A stretch of 64,000 nt of DNA from Ephemerocybe angulata (Eukaryota; Basidiomycota; Agaricomycetes; Agaricales; Psathyrellaceae): NCBI GenBank assembly GCA_013368325.1, contig JAACJK010000004.1:558001-622000 (forward strand). The letters are read 5' to 3'. Both the position numbers and the translations under genes were made by a program. Shown here one piece after another: positions 12,589 to 24,142 of the stretch. The notes beneath the pieces are model-generated. The model had not been told where the DNA came from. It saw only the letters and a program-made list of their open reading frames with translations, and ran no database searches. Position 1 is the first letter of the stretch; every line of letters begins with the position of its first letter.

Positions 12589-12789
12589 CGCGCTGTGGGC
12601 GTCGAGGGCCCAGTTCGAGGTGATAGGGTCAATTTTTAGGATCCTGTACACGGATCTGAGCAACTGTTATGGATGTAATACACGATCATTAACGGAATCC
12701 GAGTCGGTCTGTCAATTGGCGCATAATAGAAAGCGTTCTCTCTCCTAGGTAATACGGTTGAATAAATTAACACAAGAGAGTAGAAAATT

Positions 12790-13060
12790 TGGTAGAAACG
12801 CACAAAGAAAAGCACTTCAGCCTGAAGCCATCCATATCCGCCTGAAGCGAAACATCACCCGGTACGGGAGGAGGCTGTTTAGCCTGAGATACATAGTAGC
12901 TTGAACATCACCGCTCCCACGGACGACGGCCACTCCACATCTCAAGCACGACACATCCAACGCTCTAGATATCTGCCTTGAATCCTCCCTTCTGGGTTTG
13001 GATCACTTCAGATGCCATCCAGAAAGGTGACCCTTTCATTGCGGTGTACGATTGCCAAAG
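12790..13060 (-). pseudogene. Fragment of a MAPKKK (BCK1/STE11-type) kinase domain
   Basis: The minus strand reads AMKGSPFWMASEVIQTQKGG, then FKADI-stop-SVGCVVLEMWSGRRPW. This is the activation loop to subdomain IX of a fungal MAPKKK. The tryptophan of the expected D-I-W-S-V-G-C motif is a TAG stop and the APE motif reads ASE. After a further break (WER-stop) the frame resumes as SQAKQPPPVPGDVSLQADMD and GFRLKCFSL, matching the next part of the domain. No N-lobe (glycine loop, lysine, HRD) was found nearby. It is a decayed partial copy; an intact parent is expected elsewhere in the genome. Confidence 0.65.
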
Positions 13061-13342
13061 ATGTATCACACGGAAAGTGAATATACACTAATACACTGTC
13101 TCAATCTACGCGTACTAACATGCAGCACCTCTGAGGAACAAAGAATGGTTATAAAATCACAGAGGGCACTCGGAAATATTATCCGAGCGCGACAAGTCAA
13201 CAGTCGCTTGTCCATCGGGCCGCGCCGCGCACGAAGAAAAGAAAGAAACCCGAGGTCCCGGTCCCCTTGCCTTTACAGACCTCGATCTCATCAAAACAAG
13301 CATACAAAGTACCTGTCATTTCCACCGACCTCCCTGGCATAT

Positions 13343-13858
13343 TCACCAATGGTTAGTGTCATTCCCACCTTCGATTGGCGGATATACCAGGGAGGTTGTC
13401 CAGGTATAATGCCCGTCCTGGTACTTCACGGTGTTGCTGGGGAACACATCCCGTCCAGGGACCCACTTCGCTTCATCCAGCAGCCTTCCATACCACCAGC
13501 CGTCTGTTGCGGAGCTGTTCGTCACTGCTATCATATCGCCTGCCTCGAAGTCGAACTGGTCGGGACCTGTGGCAGTATAATCGTACAGTGCTTTCACGTA
13601 AAACAGGATCGGTGTCGGAGAGTTGTGCCCACTTCCTCGACAATCGGGGTCACGATTCCCTCGTGAATTCTGTTCAGAGTCGGCTTCCATGACTGGTTTG
13701 TCGAAATCATGCTGCAGAAGGGACTCGTTGGCCTGTTCAAGCGGATCTGAAAGTGGAAGCCCCCAGACGTGGTCGGATGAGTCGTTGGAATCCCTGTCGG
13801 GCTTAATGGGCGTCTCTACGCTTTCGTCGTCGGCCGCTCTACGTTCATCGATGAAGGA
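13343..13858 (-). CDS. SH3-domain protein, 5' exon(s) not resolved
   Basis: An open frame from an acceptor at 13858 to the stop at 13343. It begins SFIDERRAADDESVETPIKP and holds a clear SH3 domain: VKALYDYTATGPDQFDFEAG, then DMIAVTNSSATDGWWYGRLL and VPGRDVFPSNTVK. The ALYDY motif, the WW pair and the final FPSNxV are the ligand-binding landmarks of SH3. The stop follows 20 residues later (IEGGNDTNHW). An ATG at 13690 (MEADSEQNSRG) could be the start, but the frame stays open upstream to a good acceptor, so an earlier exon is likely and was not identified. The partner is unknown; SH3 domains bind proline-rich peptides in cytoskeletal and signalling proteins. Confidence 0.55.
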   Translation of the reverse strand, partial: SFIDERRAADDESVETPIKPDRDSNDSSDHVWGLPLSDPLEQANESLLQHDFDKPVMEADSEQNSRGNRDPDCRGSGHNSPTPILFYVKALYDYTATGPDQFDFEAGDMIAVTNSSATDGWWYGRLLDEAKWVPGRDVFPSNTVKYQDGHYTWTTSLVYPPIEGGNDTNHW

Positions 13859-14268
13859 CTGTATAAAAGGGTGAGTCTACTGTCTTCAGTATCAGATTCC
13901 CGTTGTAGAGAGAGTGACACTGGCTTAGGGATCTACACACGTCGATATTATATTTTGCATGATGGGTATCAGGTGTGCCTTGACTTTATAAAGAAGGAAT
14001 TTCGGGGTGGCGGCGCAAATCTCACTGGGACTGAGGCGACTGAGAAAGGCCTTTAGCGCCCGCAAGCAAATGCATCATCGCTCATTACTGCGCAGCGGAA
14101 TCATGTATTCTAAACGTTATCTGTATCGGTATGAAAATGAAATGCAAAGGGAGGTTACATGGGATCTGTACAGATAGAATAGGAAGGAAACATAGGAATC
14201 ACATAGATGTTGACCGGTCATATACTTATTCACGTCGCCTCCGGCGGCCCCCGCCCCTGCCTCTTTCA
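13859..14268. other. Intergenic, no gene seen
   Basis: The minus strand carries another copy of the GGGCGC-Y-TA motif at 14052-14062 (GCGGGCGCTAAAG). It may belong to the SH3 gene's promoter. No convincing exon was found between it and 13858. Confidence 0.4.
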
Positions 14269-16679
14269 TCAGCGATCTGAATCGCTCGCTGCGCTGTCGC
14301 TTTCATCGTGACCCCACACCGCAAATGCCCTCCGCGGAGCTTCAGTCGAGCGCGAAACCGATTGACCTCTGCCCCGCCCCGTTATGAACGGCGCAGTGGC
14401 AGTCCTAGGAGTCTCCACGCCTACCTCACGTGGGACCCTGTTCTTCCCTCCAGGCGATTTCTGAAGATGTATCTCATCACGGAACCCTTGCTGGCCAGCA
14501 TGGGGAACGCCCTCATCAGACGACGGTGACGAGTGACCGGACAATGGGTAGTTGAAGTCAACGTGTTTGTGATTGTGTGGCCCCACACTTGCGTATCGAC
14601 CGGGGGAGTCGACCCCAGAGTGCTGGGACGCGGTCGACGTGCTTCGGGGTCGAGACTTGGACCGTGATTTGGCGCGCCTTTTCTTTGCGTCTTTCGGTGG
14701 CAACGACGGGGGTCTGAGATGCTCGAGTGGACCTTGCGAACGCAAGGGGTCGGTGAGCCTTTCCCAGTTCTGGTCTGCATACTTCAGGAAGGGGAAGGAG
14801 TTGCCGTCAGAGTCACTATTAGCACCTTCACTCGAGGCGGCATCTCCTTCGCGCGATTGCTTCTCGTGCTCCTTCAGATAGACGACGCAGGTGACAGCCA
14901 TGTATGTGTGAGGGGAAGGGATGTCCGGGAACTGAACATTCTTGAGGAATTCGTGTGTGGTATAATCTAGTAGAGGTGTCATTCACAAGCCCATCCAGGC
15001 CGGATTGGGAGAAGTACGCACGGATAAACCGAAAGTGCAAGTCTAGTTGGTTGACCTCGCTCCCATCGATGGCATTTTGTCCCTTTTCTTCAACTGTTAC
15101 AAAGCCCCCGCACATGGAAAGTATAAGGGGAATGGGTGTAACATTATCAGGGTCGTAAGTCTTGTTATTGAACGATACCGCCAATGCGCCTTGGAGCTCG
15201 TGGATTGAAAGGTCCCTCGTTGAGTACAACATCCAGATGAAGACACGGTGGGCAATCGAAGCGTCTTGAGGGGACTGGTCGTTGATTCGCTTCAGGGTAT
15301 GTTGATGCATGGCGTCAACACCGGAGGGGAGCTCCTTCAGTGCATCCCAGAGGGTGCTGACGCTTCTGGCCTTGGCGGTGACGCCTTCCATTTGCAAGCG
15401 CGCAACAAGGAACCTACGACGTGGAATGGTGAGTACTTGCGATATTCACGTTCACACTTTTGAAAGAAACTCACATTCCCCTCGAACTTTCGCGGACACG
15501 CTTCTTCAGCTCATTGGTCAGAGCGGGCTTGCGCGATAGGATAGCTTGGAGCCTGGAGCTCGACTTGACTTTTTCTTCTACGAAGTGGTCGATGTCTTCG
15601 GTGCGTGCTTCGATGGAAATGTGGAGGGCGTTCGGTATTCGATGCGCGTATAGGTCGAGTGGGCGTGAGGTTATCAAAACGTTGGCACCCAACAACGGGA
15701 GTGCCTGGAGCAGCTCATCTCTCACCAGATCGTCTGCCTCGTCTAGGCCATCGACCAAGAGAAACACCTTCAAAAGCATGCTGACAATATGTTGGAGTGC
15801 TTTGACCATTTCCATAGCATTGAGATCCTCTCGTTGCTTTCGGATATAGAGGTGTCGCATGTAGTGGAAAGCACATGGGTGGTCCTCGACGAGTTGGGTG
15901 AGGAGGCCCGCGAAGATGTCCCGTAATGGTAGCTTCTCTGTGTACCGAATGTACGCCCCCACGATAGCGACCCCTTCTTGATCCTGGAATATCTCCTTCA
16001 AACGTTCAAATGAGAAGGATCTGCCAAAGCGCCGGGGACAGGTGAGTTCATTGACGAGAGCCAACCTAACTGCAAGTACTCACGATATCACTGTTTTCCC
16101 GGCACCCGCTGCGCCATCCCAATAGTAAGGCTTCATACTGCCGAACAAGATAGATGATGACTTACGCATCCCCGTACCCCAGACGATGACGTTCTTTCCT
16201 TCCACCAACTGCCGAAATTCAGCAGACTCGATGAACCACAGTCCTGTGTTGGGCAAGCGTTGGCTCAACGCCTCTTCGTAGATCCGTAGGAACTTCGGGC
16301 CCTTGAGCCAGGCGACGATCTCCTCGAGCGGCACTGTAGCACGCGATGTCAATAGAGCGTGCATAGCTAGCCGTTTGCCCAGAACCTACCTTCTGCGCCC
16401 TCAGTCGAGGGGCTGTTGCCGTAGTTGTTGTTGTTCACGACGGTGACATGGTAGGTGCAGTTCCCGCTGACTATCGTCGTCGTCACTGTCCCTATCGAGA
16501 GCTGCTGGGCGGCATTGAAGAAGTCTATGTTGCCTTGCTGGTTCGGAGCTGGGCGACGAAGGATCGTCAGATCGATGGGTAGGTTATCGCGGCAGCGTCG
16601 TATACAGACCTTGACTCGAAGTTGCCTCACCATCCCGTGTAGTCGGACCGTCGTCGGGCTGGCTATCTGGCGACGCCAT
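14269..16679 (-). CDS. NACHT-domain NLR-like protein with disordered Ser/Arg tail
   Basis: Paralogue of the gene at 6824-12490. Start MASPDSQPDDGPTTRDGEAT at 16679; an in-frame ATG at 16703 is an alternative. The N-terminal module reads GNIDFFNAAQQLSIGTVTTT; then come VPLEEIVAWLKGPKFLRIYE, P-loop AGAGKTVIS, Walker B FLLVDGLDEADD, NVLITSRPLDLY and the NLR landmark before DYTTHEFLKNVQFPDIPS. After YADQNWERL, where its paralogue continues into ankyrin repeats, this copy has a basic, Ser/Arg-rich stretch (AKKRRAKSRSKSRPRSTSTA) and ends in a low-complexity tail with no repeats. Removing 16 kb-side introns by analogy with the paralogue gives a consistent NACHT domain. Probable STAND ATPase; ligand unknown. 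Confidence 0.8.
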
Positions 16680-18623
16680 TGGGCTCGGGGGAACATAAGG
16701 CATGATGCATGAGGGAGGAGGGCAACGTGCTGTGTTCAGTGTTTCGTTACGGTGCATTCGTCCCACACTGCCGTATTAGGTGCTCCGTAATGGAAGGCGA
16801 TTAGACGCCCGCAAGGCCTGTGGCTTCCTGGGCGGCCAAACTACACTTGATATAGAGAGCGGTCGACTGACTTTACGTTCAAGCAGAGTTCCATAGGAGC
16901 GACTAACCAATGTGTATGAAGAATCTGGGTCGAACGTCTGTCATCTCAAAGTGGATTCGGGACTTGCTCGGGGCGGTAACTTTGTACTCTTATCGTTATG
17001 TTCTCAAGCTTAGGGTGGTTCACGTAGATGGCAGTTGGATGAAGGGGATATGACATTCATGTGAGAATTACAAAGATAGAAAGTTATGTAGCAAGATCTG
17101 GAGGAGGAAGTTCAATCAGCAACGATGTTGGATCCAAGAGAGCAATAACCAAGGAATAAAAGGGTCAGATAAGCCATGTTTTCATTCCCCCCAAACGCCC
17201 AAACATCACACACATCGACAATCCGCACACCAAGACGGCGTACGGGCGTACAGGGCCCCAGAGAATCCAAACGAGCAGAGAGTCCATGATCCTCACATGT
17301 GCAAACGCACAGCGACAGGTGTACAAGACACCGGCACTGCGAGCTACACAGGCGCAATGATTCGGCATTGCGGGGAGGAGTAGGGCTCTTGCCTGAAAGG
17401 TCCAGGACCCGACGGGTATGAGTAGGAAGGAAGGGTGCATTCAACGAATGGATATAACTATTTTTCGTCTCGCCGATGGGGTGAAGGAGGAAGACCGTGG
17501 GTAAGGATGGAAGGTAAGCTTACCTGGTAGAAGTCGAGGGCACTGCTGGGATACGAAGGTAGAAAAGATAAGCTAAACTGAAGAGGAGTTAGTAAAGAGT
17601 TGGACGAGAAGGAGGATGCAAAGAAGATCAGATGAAAATTAAGTTTTTTTGGTTAAAAAACGGTATCCACAAGAGAGTTTCCCCTCAATTCGGAAGCAGA
17701 ACTGATTGGACATCATAACGAAAAGGAGCCCTGGAGGGTGATACTCACAGTCTACATAGCGAACGGTGGAGGGAGAGGTGGAAGGAGGGAACAAGATGCA
17801 ACGAGGATTACCGCGCGCAATTTTCGTTTTATCTCCGATGGTTTCCGACTCCGCTAACTCCGACAAATTCGAGCCCCGCTGGTCCTCAAAATTTGCTCGC
17901 GATGCTCCGATTATCCCCAGCGTCTCTTAGCGTCTTTCTTGTCGTCTTGCGGAACGATGACGGACAGTTTTAGGTGAGCATCTTTTCCCTGCATAGGCCT
18001 TGATGATACTTTCCATTATCGACCTGCGACTACGGAATGAGCACCGTCGAACATGCATCACCAACTGAGCCTTCTCCCTTTTCCTCATCACCGATTTTTT
18101 TCATCCACTTTTACTGACTTCATCTTCTTCAGATAGATTTTGTGTTCTGTAAGTCGTGCTACTGTACGCTAGATAGAAAGGACGAAGAAGTTAGCGGGCG
18201 ACACCATATCATGGGCCCTCAAGCTAACGTCCCACCACCCTCTGAATCCGTGTTGTCTCTTCGAAAGAATTTTCAATGCTAATCATGGCACCCGGGTTCA
18301 CTTCTGCAGAGTCTGAAGCACTGTGACTAGGCTGTATACTACTCGGTAGGTCTCCTGTCCATCTACCCAGTCGTCCTTGCGACGATGACTTCAAAAAATA
18401 CAAGCATATGTCCGATGTTTCCGAACAATGAGGCACATATTTTCTACGTCTGAGCTTCTTCTCGGATCCCTGAAATCTTTTTGAACCTTTCGCTGACTCC
18501 TCCTTCAGGTACTTCGGACGTCTGTGTCTTCTTTTTGTACCGTATTTGTGCTTAGATAGTTTTAATGTGATATGAATCCCGCGACCGCGTGCCCGATCGT
18601 AAAAATCTTTGTTGCCAACGGCC
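16680..18623. other. Intergenic; NLR upstream motif at 16799-16811, otherwise no gene
   Basis: A diverged GGGCGC-Y-TA motif (minus strand GCGGGCGTCTAATC) lies 120 bp upstream of the NLR at 16679. The remainder has only short frames without recognisable features. The minus-strand frame 18224-19057 overlaps the next gene's first exon on the other strand and looks like its shadow. Confidence 0.5.
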
Positions 18624-21148
18624 ATGACCTCTACTTCGCTCGCGGCGGATCCGCCGTCTGGATGGCACTCAATTCGCCCCTGGGACGCCCAGCTCTCTCT
18701 ATACGTCCGTGAAATAACCTCAGTATCCGTCACCTTCATACTAGCCACCGAGATCTCTGGTCCTGGCGAGTCCGAGGTCGACCCTTCTCTCGCGGCGCTG
18801 GGCTTTACAGCCGCAGCAGAAAACGAGGACTCAAGTAGAACCACCAGCGTCAGCAAGAGCAATGCGACCAGCGAGAACATCCCCAAAGACGACGACGAGC
18901 CCTTCCAACAATCGGGAAGGCAAACGAATGATTCGAGTTCAGCGGGAGCTTCAACGTCGGACTCGAGTAGCAAAAAGCCTCGGTCCTTGATCAACGAGAA
19001 ACTGGCGAATGGCCTGCGGGTAAACGTGAACGAGGTCAACTGGCAGCGCGTGTTCATCCGTGTCGACGAGAAGGCGGACGAGGCCGTTATTATCGTCTAT
19101 GGTCTCATGCCCGGACGGCAGTACGACATCGACCTTGCGCTCGTACAGCCAGGACAGAGTCAGGGTCAAGGGCAGGGGCAGCAGCAGAGTCTCCGGAGAC
19201 AGATTCTTACATTCGACGGTGCGCCTCTTTATACTTTCTGCATTGCATCGCTCTCTGACAGGCAACGCTTTTGGATTCATTGATATGGATGGAAATAGAT
19301 GCGACGGATCCGGACAGTATCAGCGAAAACCTCACAGACCCAGATTCATACGACCACTCGAATGCGTCCTCTTCCGATGCGCACCACACGGTATCGACAC
19401 CATCGACGTCCCCGAGCCGGACGATACCCAACACCCCTCCGCCGTCCTCCTCGGACAATGGCAACACCATCCTGAGCTCATCCTTGTCAACCGCCTCCTC
19501 TTCCTCCTCATCCTCTTCCGACTCAATGAGCAGCACCTCGCCGCCCCAAATCAGCCTGGAAGAAAGGCTGAACCAGCTGCGGCACTCGCTCTCCCTTATC
19601 AACGCAGAACGCGAGGGGCTCTCGACATCGCTCAAGTCTGCGCGGAAGGAGTCTCAGAAGGCGGACGCTGCGCTGCGCCAGGAGATGGAGGCCCTCAAGC
19701 GCGCAAGCGAGAAGCACACTGCGGGCGAGGTGCGGTCGCGGCAGAAGATCCTGGCGCTCCAGGAGGCGGTGAAGCGGGCGCAGGCGGCGACGAAGGAGAC
19801 GGAGAGCCTGGTTGAGACCATGGAGAATGAGGTGCCGGAGTTGTTGAAGCGGAAGGAGAACAAGGAGAGCGAGTATGCGAGGGTAAAGGTGGAGGCGGAA
19901 AAGGCTCGGAGGGCCAGGGAGACCAAGGTGGAGAGGGACAAGAAACGGCAGGAGGGCATGCGAAACGAGCTACAAAGCTTGTCGCATAAGTTGGAGAAGT
20001 TGACTGCGAAGAAGGAGAAACATGAAACGAACACGATACCGGAGCTCGAGGGGCAGTTGGGGAGCGTAGAGAAGGATATCGAGGAGCAGGAGAAAATTCT
20101 GATGCAGCTGGAGATCAATAGGGAGTTTGAGGATGTGAATCGGCTGGTGCTGAGTTCGCAGCAGCAGCAGGCGGTGGGGCAGTCGGTGGGCAACCCGTTC
20201 GCCCTCTCGCCGCAGTACTACGGCGGGTTTGGTGAACATCATCACTCGAACTACGTCCCCGTAGTGCGCACGAGGCACCAGAGCCTCGGGACAACGCAGC
20301 AACAACAGCAGGGTGGTGTGGGTGTGACTGGGCTCGGTGGTGGAGATCCAGGGACGATTGGGCGCCCTTCACAACTTGCTGTTTCTGTTGCGCCTATCCA
20401 AAGGCCCAAATACTCAGCGTCAACCTCGTCCAACTCGCTGTCGTTGGATCTGACGACTCCGGCTATGGCGTACGCACAGCAATTCCAGAAGCTGAGCTCT
20501 ATGCCGTCTGGCTCCGGGTCTGGTTCTGCATCCGCCTCGAGCTCGACGTCGAATATATGGAGTCCTCCTCAAGTGAGGCATACGCCGAGTGGCGCGGGGC
20601 CTGGCCGATCAAATTCCCTGCAATATCCGCCCCCAAGTCAGCGATACGGCTCAGCGGAGTTGTCATCTTTCTACAGAGACCCCCCACATCTTACCTCTTC
20701 CTCCTCGATCTCCAATACCCATAATAACCACCATAGGTCTCCCCAGGCCGGGGTAATCGCACCACCGCCTCCGATAATCTTGACGAATCCAGCGAGACGA
20801 GGTTCATTGAAGGCAGGGTCAAGTTCGAAAGCGCCCGGCTCGCCGAGCTCGCTGGTGTCCACCTCGTCGTCTCTGCTCTCTTCTTCTTCGGGGCAGAATG
20901 TGGAGGGGGAGAGGGCTAGGGATTCGTCGCCAAAGGGCCGCCGGAAGAACTCGAGGAGCTCTGCGTCGGCTGGGCAAGGGAATCCGATTGGGAGAGGTGA
21001 ATTACCGCCGTCGCCGGCGGTTTCGAGTACGTTGAGCGGGAGGGCACCGGCGTTCGAGCCTGGGAAGCGGGGAATGTCGGGGTCTGGGGGACCAGGAGAG
21101 AAGAGGGCGCCCCCGGGGGTTATTGGGGCTGGGCGGACGAGGTCATAG
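18624..21148 (+). CDS. Coiled-coil protein with FN3-like segment, conserved hypothetical
   Basis: Start ATG at 18624 (MTSTSLAADPPSGWHSIRPW). Exon 1 ends in LRRQILTFD; removing an intron of about 78 bp (donor near 19220, acceptor AATAG at about 19297) gives LTFDDATDPDSISENL in frame. Residues 110-190 (NEVNWQRVFIRVDEKADEAV, then IIVYGLMPGRQYDIDLALV) resemble a fibronectin type III fold, a comparison made by eye. A long heptad-rich coiled coil follows (about 19560-20140, rich in E, K, R and L), then a low-complexity Ser/Pro/Gly tail to the stop at 21148. No enzyme motif was seen. Basidiomycetes have similar proteins of unknown role; a scaffold or cytoskeletal function would fit but is inference. 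Confidence 0.78.
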
Positions 21149-21983
21149 ACTGGACCCTGGAGTTTCTTGGTGTGACTTGTTATGTGTCTTATTTATGGAA
21201 TTTTGCGACTAATTTTGTGGATGCTTTCGCTGATTGTATTCTGTTGCTGGACTGGGTGCATCTTTTCATCGGACAAACTATGAGGGTGCTCATGCATTTC
21301 GAACCTCTTTGTTAACTGTCTAAACTGATTCACAGATCCGTGGGTCTTCATGGCCTGGGCGTCTATCTAATGTTGGTGTGGCCGCCCAAGAAAACAGGTA
21401 CTGTCGATAATAAGAACATTAAGTAGCGACAAACACGGTCAACTGGATTGCCCTGTAATACTAATGGCCAGGGGAACTTTCAAGAAGCCCGGACGGAAGA
21501 AGAGTAACATTAACATTCCCAGCAACCAGCTGGTACCGCGGACCGTTGCCGTTGGGATACGCCACCTGAACACGGCGCTTATTTGGTTCAAAGGCTGCCG
21601 CGGGCATCAAAAGGAAGCGTCACCAAAACACGGTGCTTATTAGGACAGTCCGCCGAGGGTTTAGAAATCCAGATCTTGTTCCCCCCAAGCGTCAGGCATC
21701 ATTCCACAGAGGCTCAGCGCGAACTAGGAGAAATTTTGCGGTGGGTCACAGCCAAGTCACAGCACAGCGCAGATACGAGCCCCGCGTACTATCTCATGGC
21801 GGTGGCAAGTGCCAGCGGGGAGCGGAAGAAGAACCGGGACGCGTTGCGTCCTTCGAGACGGGAAGCTTCCATTCCTCCGTAGTTCGACGGCCCCATTACA
21901 AGAAACAGCTAAAACTCCAGTCGTTGCACAAGAGTCTCCACCACTATTTCTCAACTTCTCGCAGCGTCTTCAGACGCTTTCCG
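21149..21983. other. Intergenic/5' region
   Basis: The frame of the following gene is open back to 21633 without a clear start. GGCGCTTATTTGG at 21575 and GGGCGTCTATC at 21358 resemble the motif seen upstream of the NLR genes. Nothing else is recognisable. Confidence 0.35.
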
Positions 21984-22720
21984 ATGCGTCACGCATGGGA
22001 CGTCGATCTCTCTTGGTTCATCAAGATGGAGGAGGAGAAAAAAATGAGTGTTCTTGCTGAGCCTCGTATTCGCTTCCTCACGCCGGCCGGCCTTTTCGAT
22101 GCCTCTCTGGAGACGAGTATCCAGAGCGCTTTGAACCGGGATACAAGACCTGGGGATGACTTCAGGCGCCTACTTTCCTCCAAAGAACGCGTAAAGCTCT
22201 CTCGGTTGTTAGCGGAAGATAAGCTGGAGCTTGTCAGCCCAAGACTTGCGCTGTGTAAGCGATGCTGGAGCCTTGTTCCCCTCTCTCATCGTACATGGCT
22301 ACATTTCGGTGCCTGGAAGCTGCATCGAGACCAATGCGTGAGTAGGTTGAAGAGGTTAAAGCAATACCTCCCGGACAGCCGCGTAAGTCTTCGTTGACGG
22401 TTAGACATGATATACGAATACTAAAGTCCGACTTCCGAAATATTTAGATTGACTGGAGAGAACCTGGGCAACATCGATTCTGGGGTACTGGAGAACTTCG
22501 GGACCCAAACGAGGCTGAGCGACCCGAGCGACAGTCGATTTGCCATATTTCGTTGGAAACTTTCCCATCCGTCCCTGTCCCTGAGCACACTCGCGGTTCT
22601 GAAGGCCGAGATACGACACGGGAGATGGCTTCTTCGAGCACAGATTTTTTTGAGGTGGATGAGGAGATGATTCGATGTGCGTTGATACTATGCTCCTGGG
22701 AGTTTCTCCCATCGCCGTAG
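21984..22720 (+). CDS. Hypothetical protein with C-x2-C..H-x4-C motif
   Basis: Exon 1 (MRHAWDVDLSWFIKMEEEKK to LKQYLPDSR) runs to 22382, intron 22383-22447 (65 bp), and exon 2 (IDWREPGQHRFWGTGELRDP to SWEFLPSP) ends at 22720. Phase is kept and exon 2 stays open for 90 codons, which supports the splice. LCKRCWSLVPLS followed by FGAWKLHRDQC gives a Cys-Cys-His-Cys pattern that could bind zinc. Similar short motifs occur in many Agaricomycete orphan proteins. The start is uncertain because the frame is open upstream to 21633. Function unknown. Confidence 0.45.
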
Positions 22721-23239
22721 CCTTCAAGTTCTATTACCTGTGGGAAGATGGCCGATTCAGATGCTGCGTACGGCAGTTTAACCTCGGCATTTTGGCTCAA
22801 TTTCTTCTATAATATGCATGCTCATTACAATTACCTTTAATTGCCCAACACTGTAATGATAATACACCGCTTTCTGAGCATGTTATATTGGAGTCGTTGA
22901 GAGCCCTTGGCTCATCCTTCTAGGGGTCGAGAGAAGACATACCCTCACAGCAGAACCACGGCCTCCCTCAATTCAACGTACTCGCTTTCGAGCCGACCCC
23001 AGATTCATTGACAGCGTTCATGGTGGTTCCGTTGCAAGAGCCGGCGCCAAAATCCTGGGCACGCGATCACTCCGAAAAAGTCCGCCGACGAACCCCACGA
23101 CGAGCACCATGTACCGACCCCCGTCCTCGACTTCCAGCCCCCTCCTCTCCTGCTGTGTCCCAGGAGCACCGACACCATGCTCGAATATCCCCGCATGCCC
23201 TCTCCCGTGCGATTCTAGCCAAGATCGAGCCCCACCCAA
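22721..23239. other. Intergenic, no gene seen
   Basis: Only short overlapping frames in several directions, none with a recognisable motif or consistent splice pattern. Confidence 0.4.
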
Positions 23240-23571
23240 GGCGCTGCAACCCCGGGCGTAACTTGAGAAGAAAGGTGCGTACCATCTGGGCCATCGCCCA
23301 ACTTTGTATCTGCGTGGTAATGATGATTGACGACGGTCACATTGTAATTTCCATTAACAATCGTCATTGTCAGAGTTTCGATAGAGAAGTTTTCTGCACC
23401 AGGCAGGATGTTCACGCTGCCATCTTGACCTATTCACAACTTGTTATGAGCTGAAAGCGAGAAGATCTTGGCGTCTACTGCCCATAACTTCATTTCCTTA
23501 CCCTACTTAGTGAGGATTATCCCGTCTCCCGTCGAATCGAGGCAGCCAACTTGCGAAGTATTTGTCTCCAT
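23240..23571 (-). pseudogene. Isolated NLR N-terminal module, no NACHT domain
   Basis: The minus-strand frame GQDGSVNILPGAENFSIETL, then TMTIVNGNYNVTVVNHHYHA, aligns with the N-terminal module of the two NLRs at 12 and 16 kb (GNIxFFNAAQQLSIGTVTTT, then IVSGNCTYHV). A possible first exon (METNTSQVGCLD) starts at about 23571. After the donor near 23280 I find neither the WLKGPKF linker nor a P-loop. The unit is either a remnant of a third NLR or a short stand-alone gene for this module. The shared motif lies at 23681-23695. Confidence 0.5.
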
Positions 23572-23680
23572 GGGATTCTGGGCTGAGATGTGGACGCGGA
23601 GAGCAGAGTTGGAACGAACCTTCGACTGCTGTGCGCACGATGCGCACGACGACTCCACGTCTTTTCCCACGGTCCCACCG

Positions 23681-23695
23681 AAATTAGCGCCCAAG
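23681..23695 (-). promoter_or_regulatory. GGGCGC-Y-TA motif upstream of the NLR fragment
   Basis: The minus strand reads CTTGGGCGCTAATTT, about 115 bp upstream of the presumed ATG at 23571. It is the closest match to the site at 12575-12588, including the following TCGGTG. Confidence 0.4.
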
Positions 23696-24142
23696 TATAT
23701 CCTAGTGTTTCTCGGCCTGGCATGTTTCGTGCATGCATCAGTGATAAAAATGTATTGAGTGGTGACAGTACTTACCTTTTGTGCAGAAAGCCGGGTGTTG
23801 TTCAAAGAGCCCGCTGATTACTAGCTCGATAGACTCCAGCAATGAGAGCGTTGGTCGTCGCAAATACATATCTAAAACTAGAAGTACATCGGTCATTGTC
23901 TAAAAAGAGTTATGTTTTCGAAAGCCCCACTTGAAACACTACTGGTACACAGAAAAGCCCAAAAAGAAGGTTTGATATAATAGCAGGAAATTTGAATGAA
24001 TGCAGTCTGCAAGCAACGGGAGGATGGGAGAGTGGTGGTGCTCACGACCAACCTCGTCCGACGGCACCGTCAGTGGAAAGGTGAGAAAGAAGAGTAAAGG
24101 ATAAAGAGTGAAACACGGGAAACTGCAAAAGGAGTCGAGTAC

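Noticed and set aside
18224..19057. 277-codon minus-strand frame with a hydrophobic stretch
   Set aside because: It lies opposite the first exon of the plus-strand coiled-coil gene, and its hydrophobic stretch mirrors Ser/Thr/Asn-rich codons of that exon.
19654..20193. 179-codon minus-strand frame, Ser/Cys/Phe-rich
   Set aside because: It is the complement of the plus-strand coiled coil; Glu/Lys-rich heptads read as Ser/Phe/Leu on the opposite strand.
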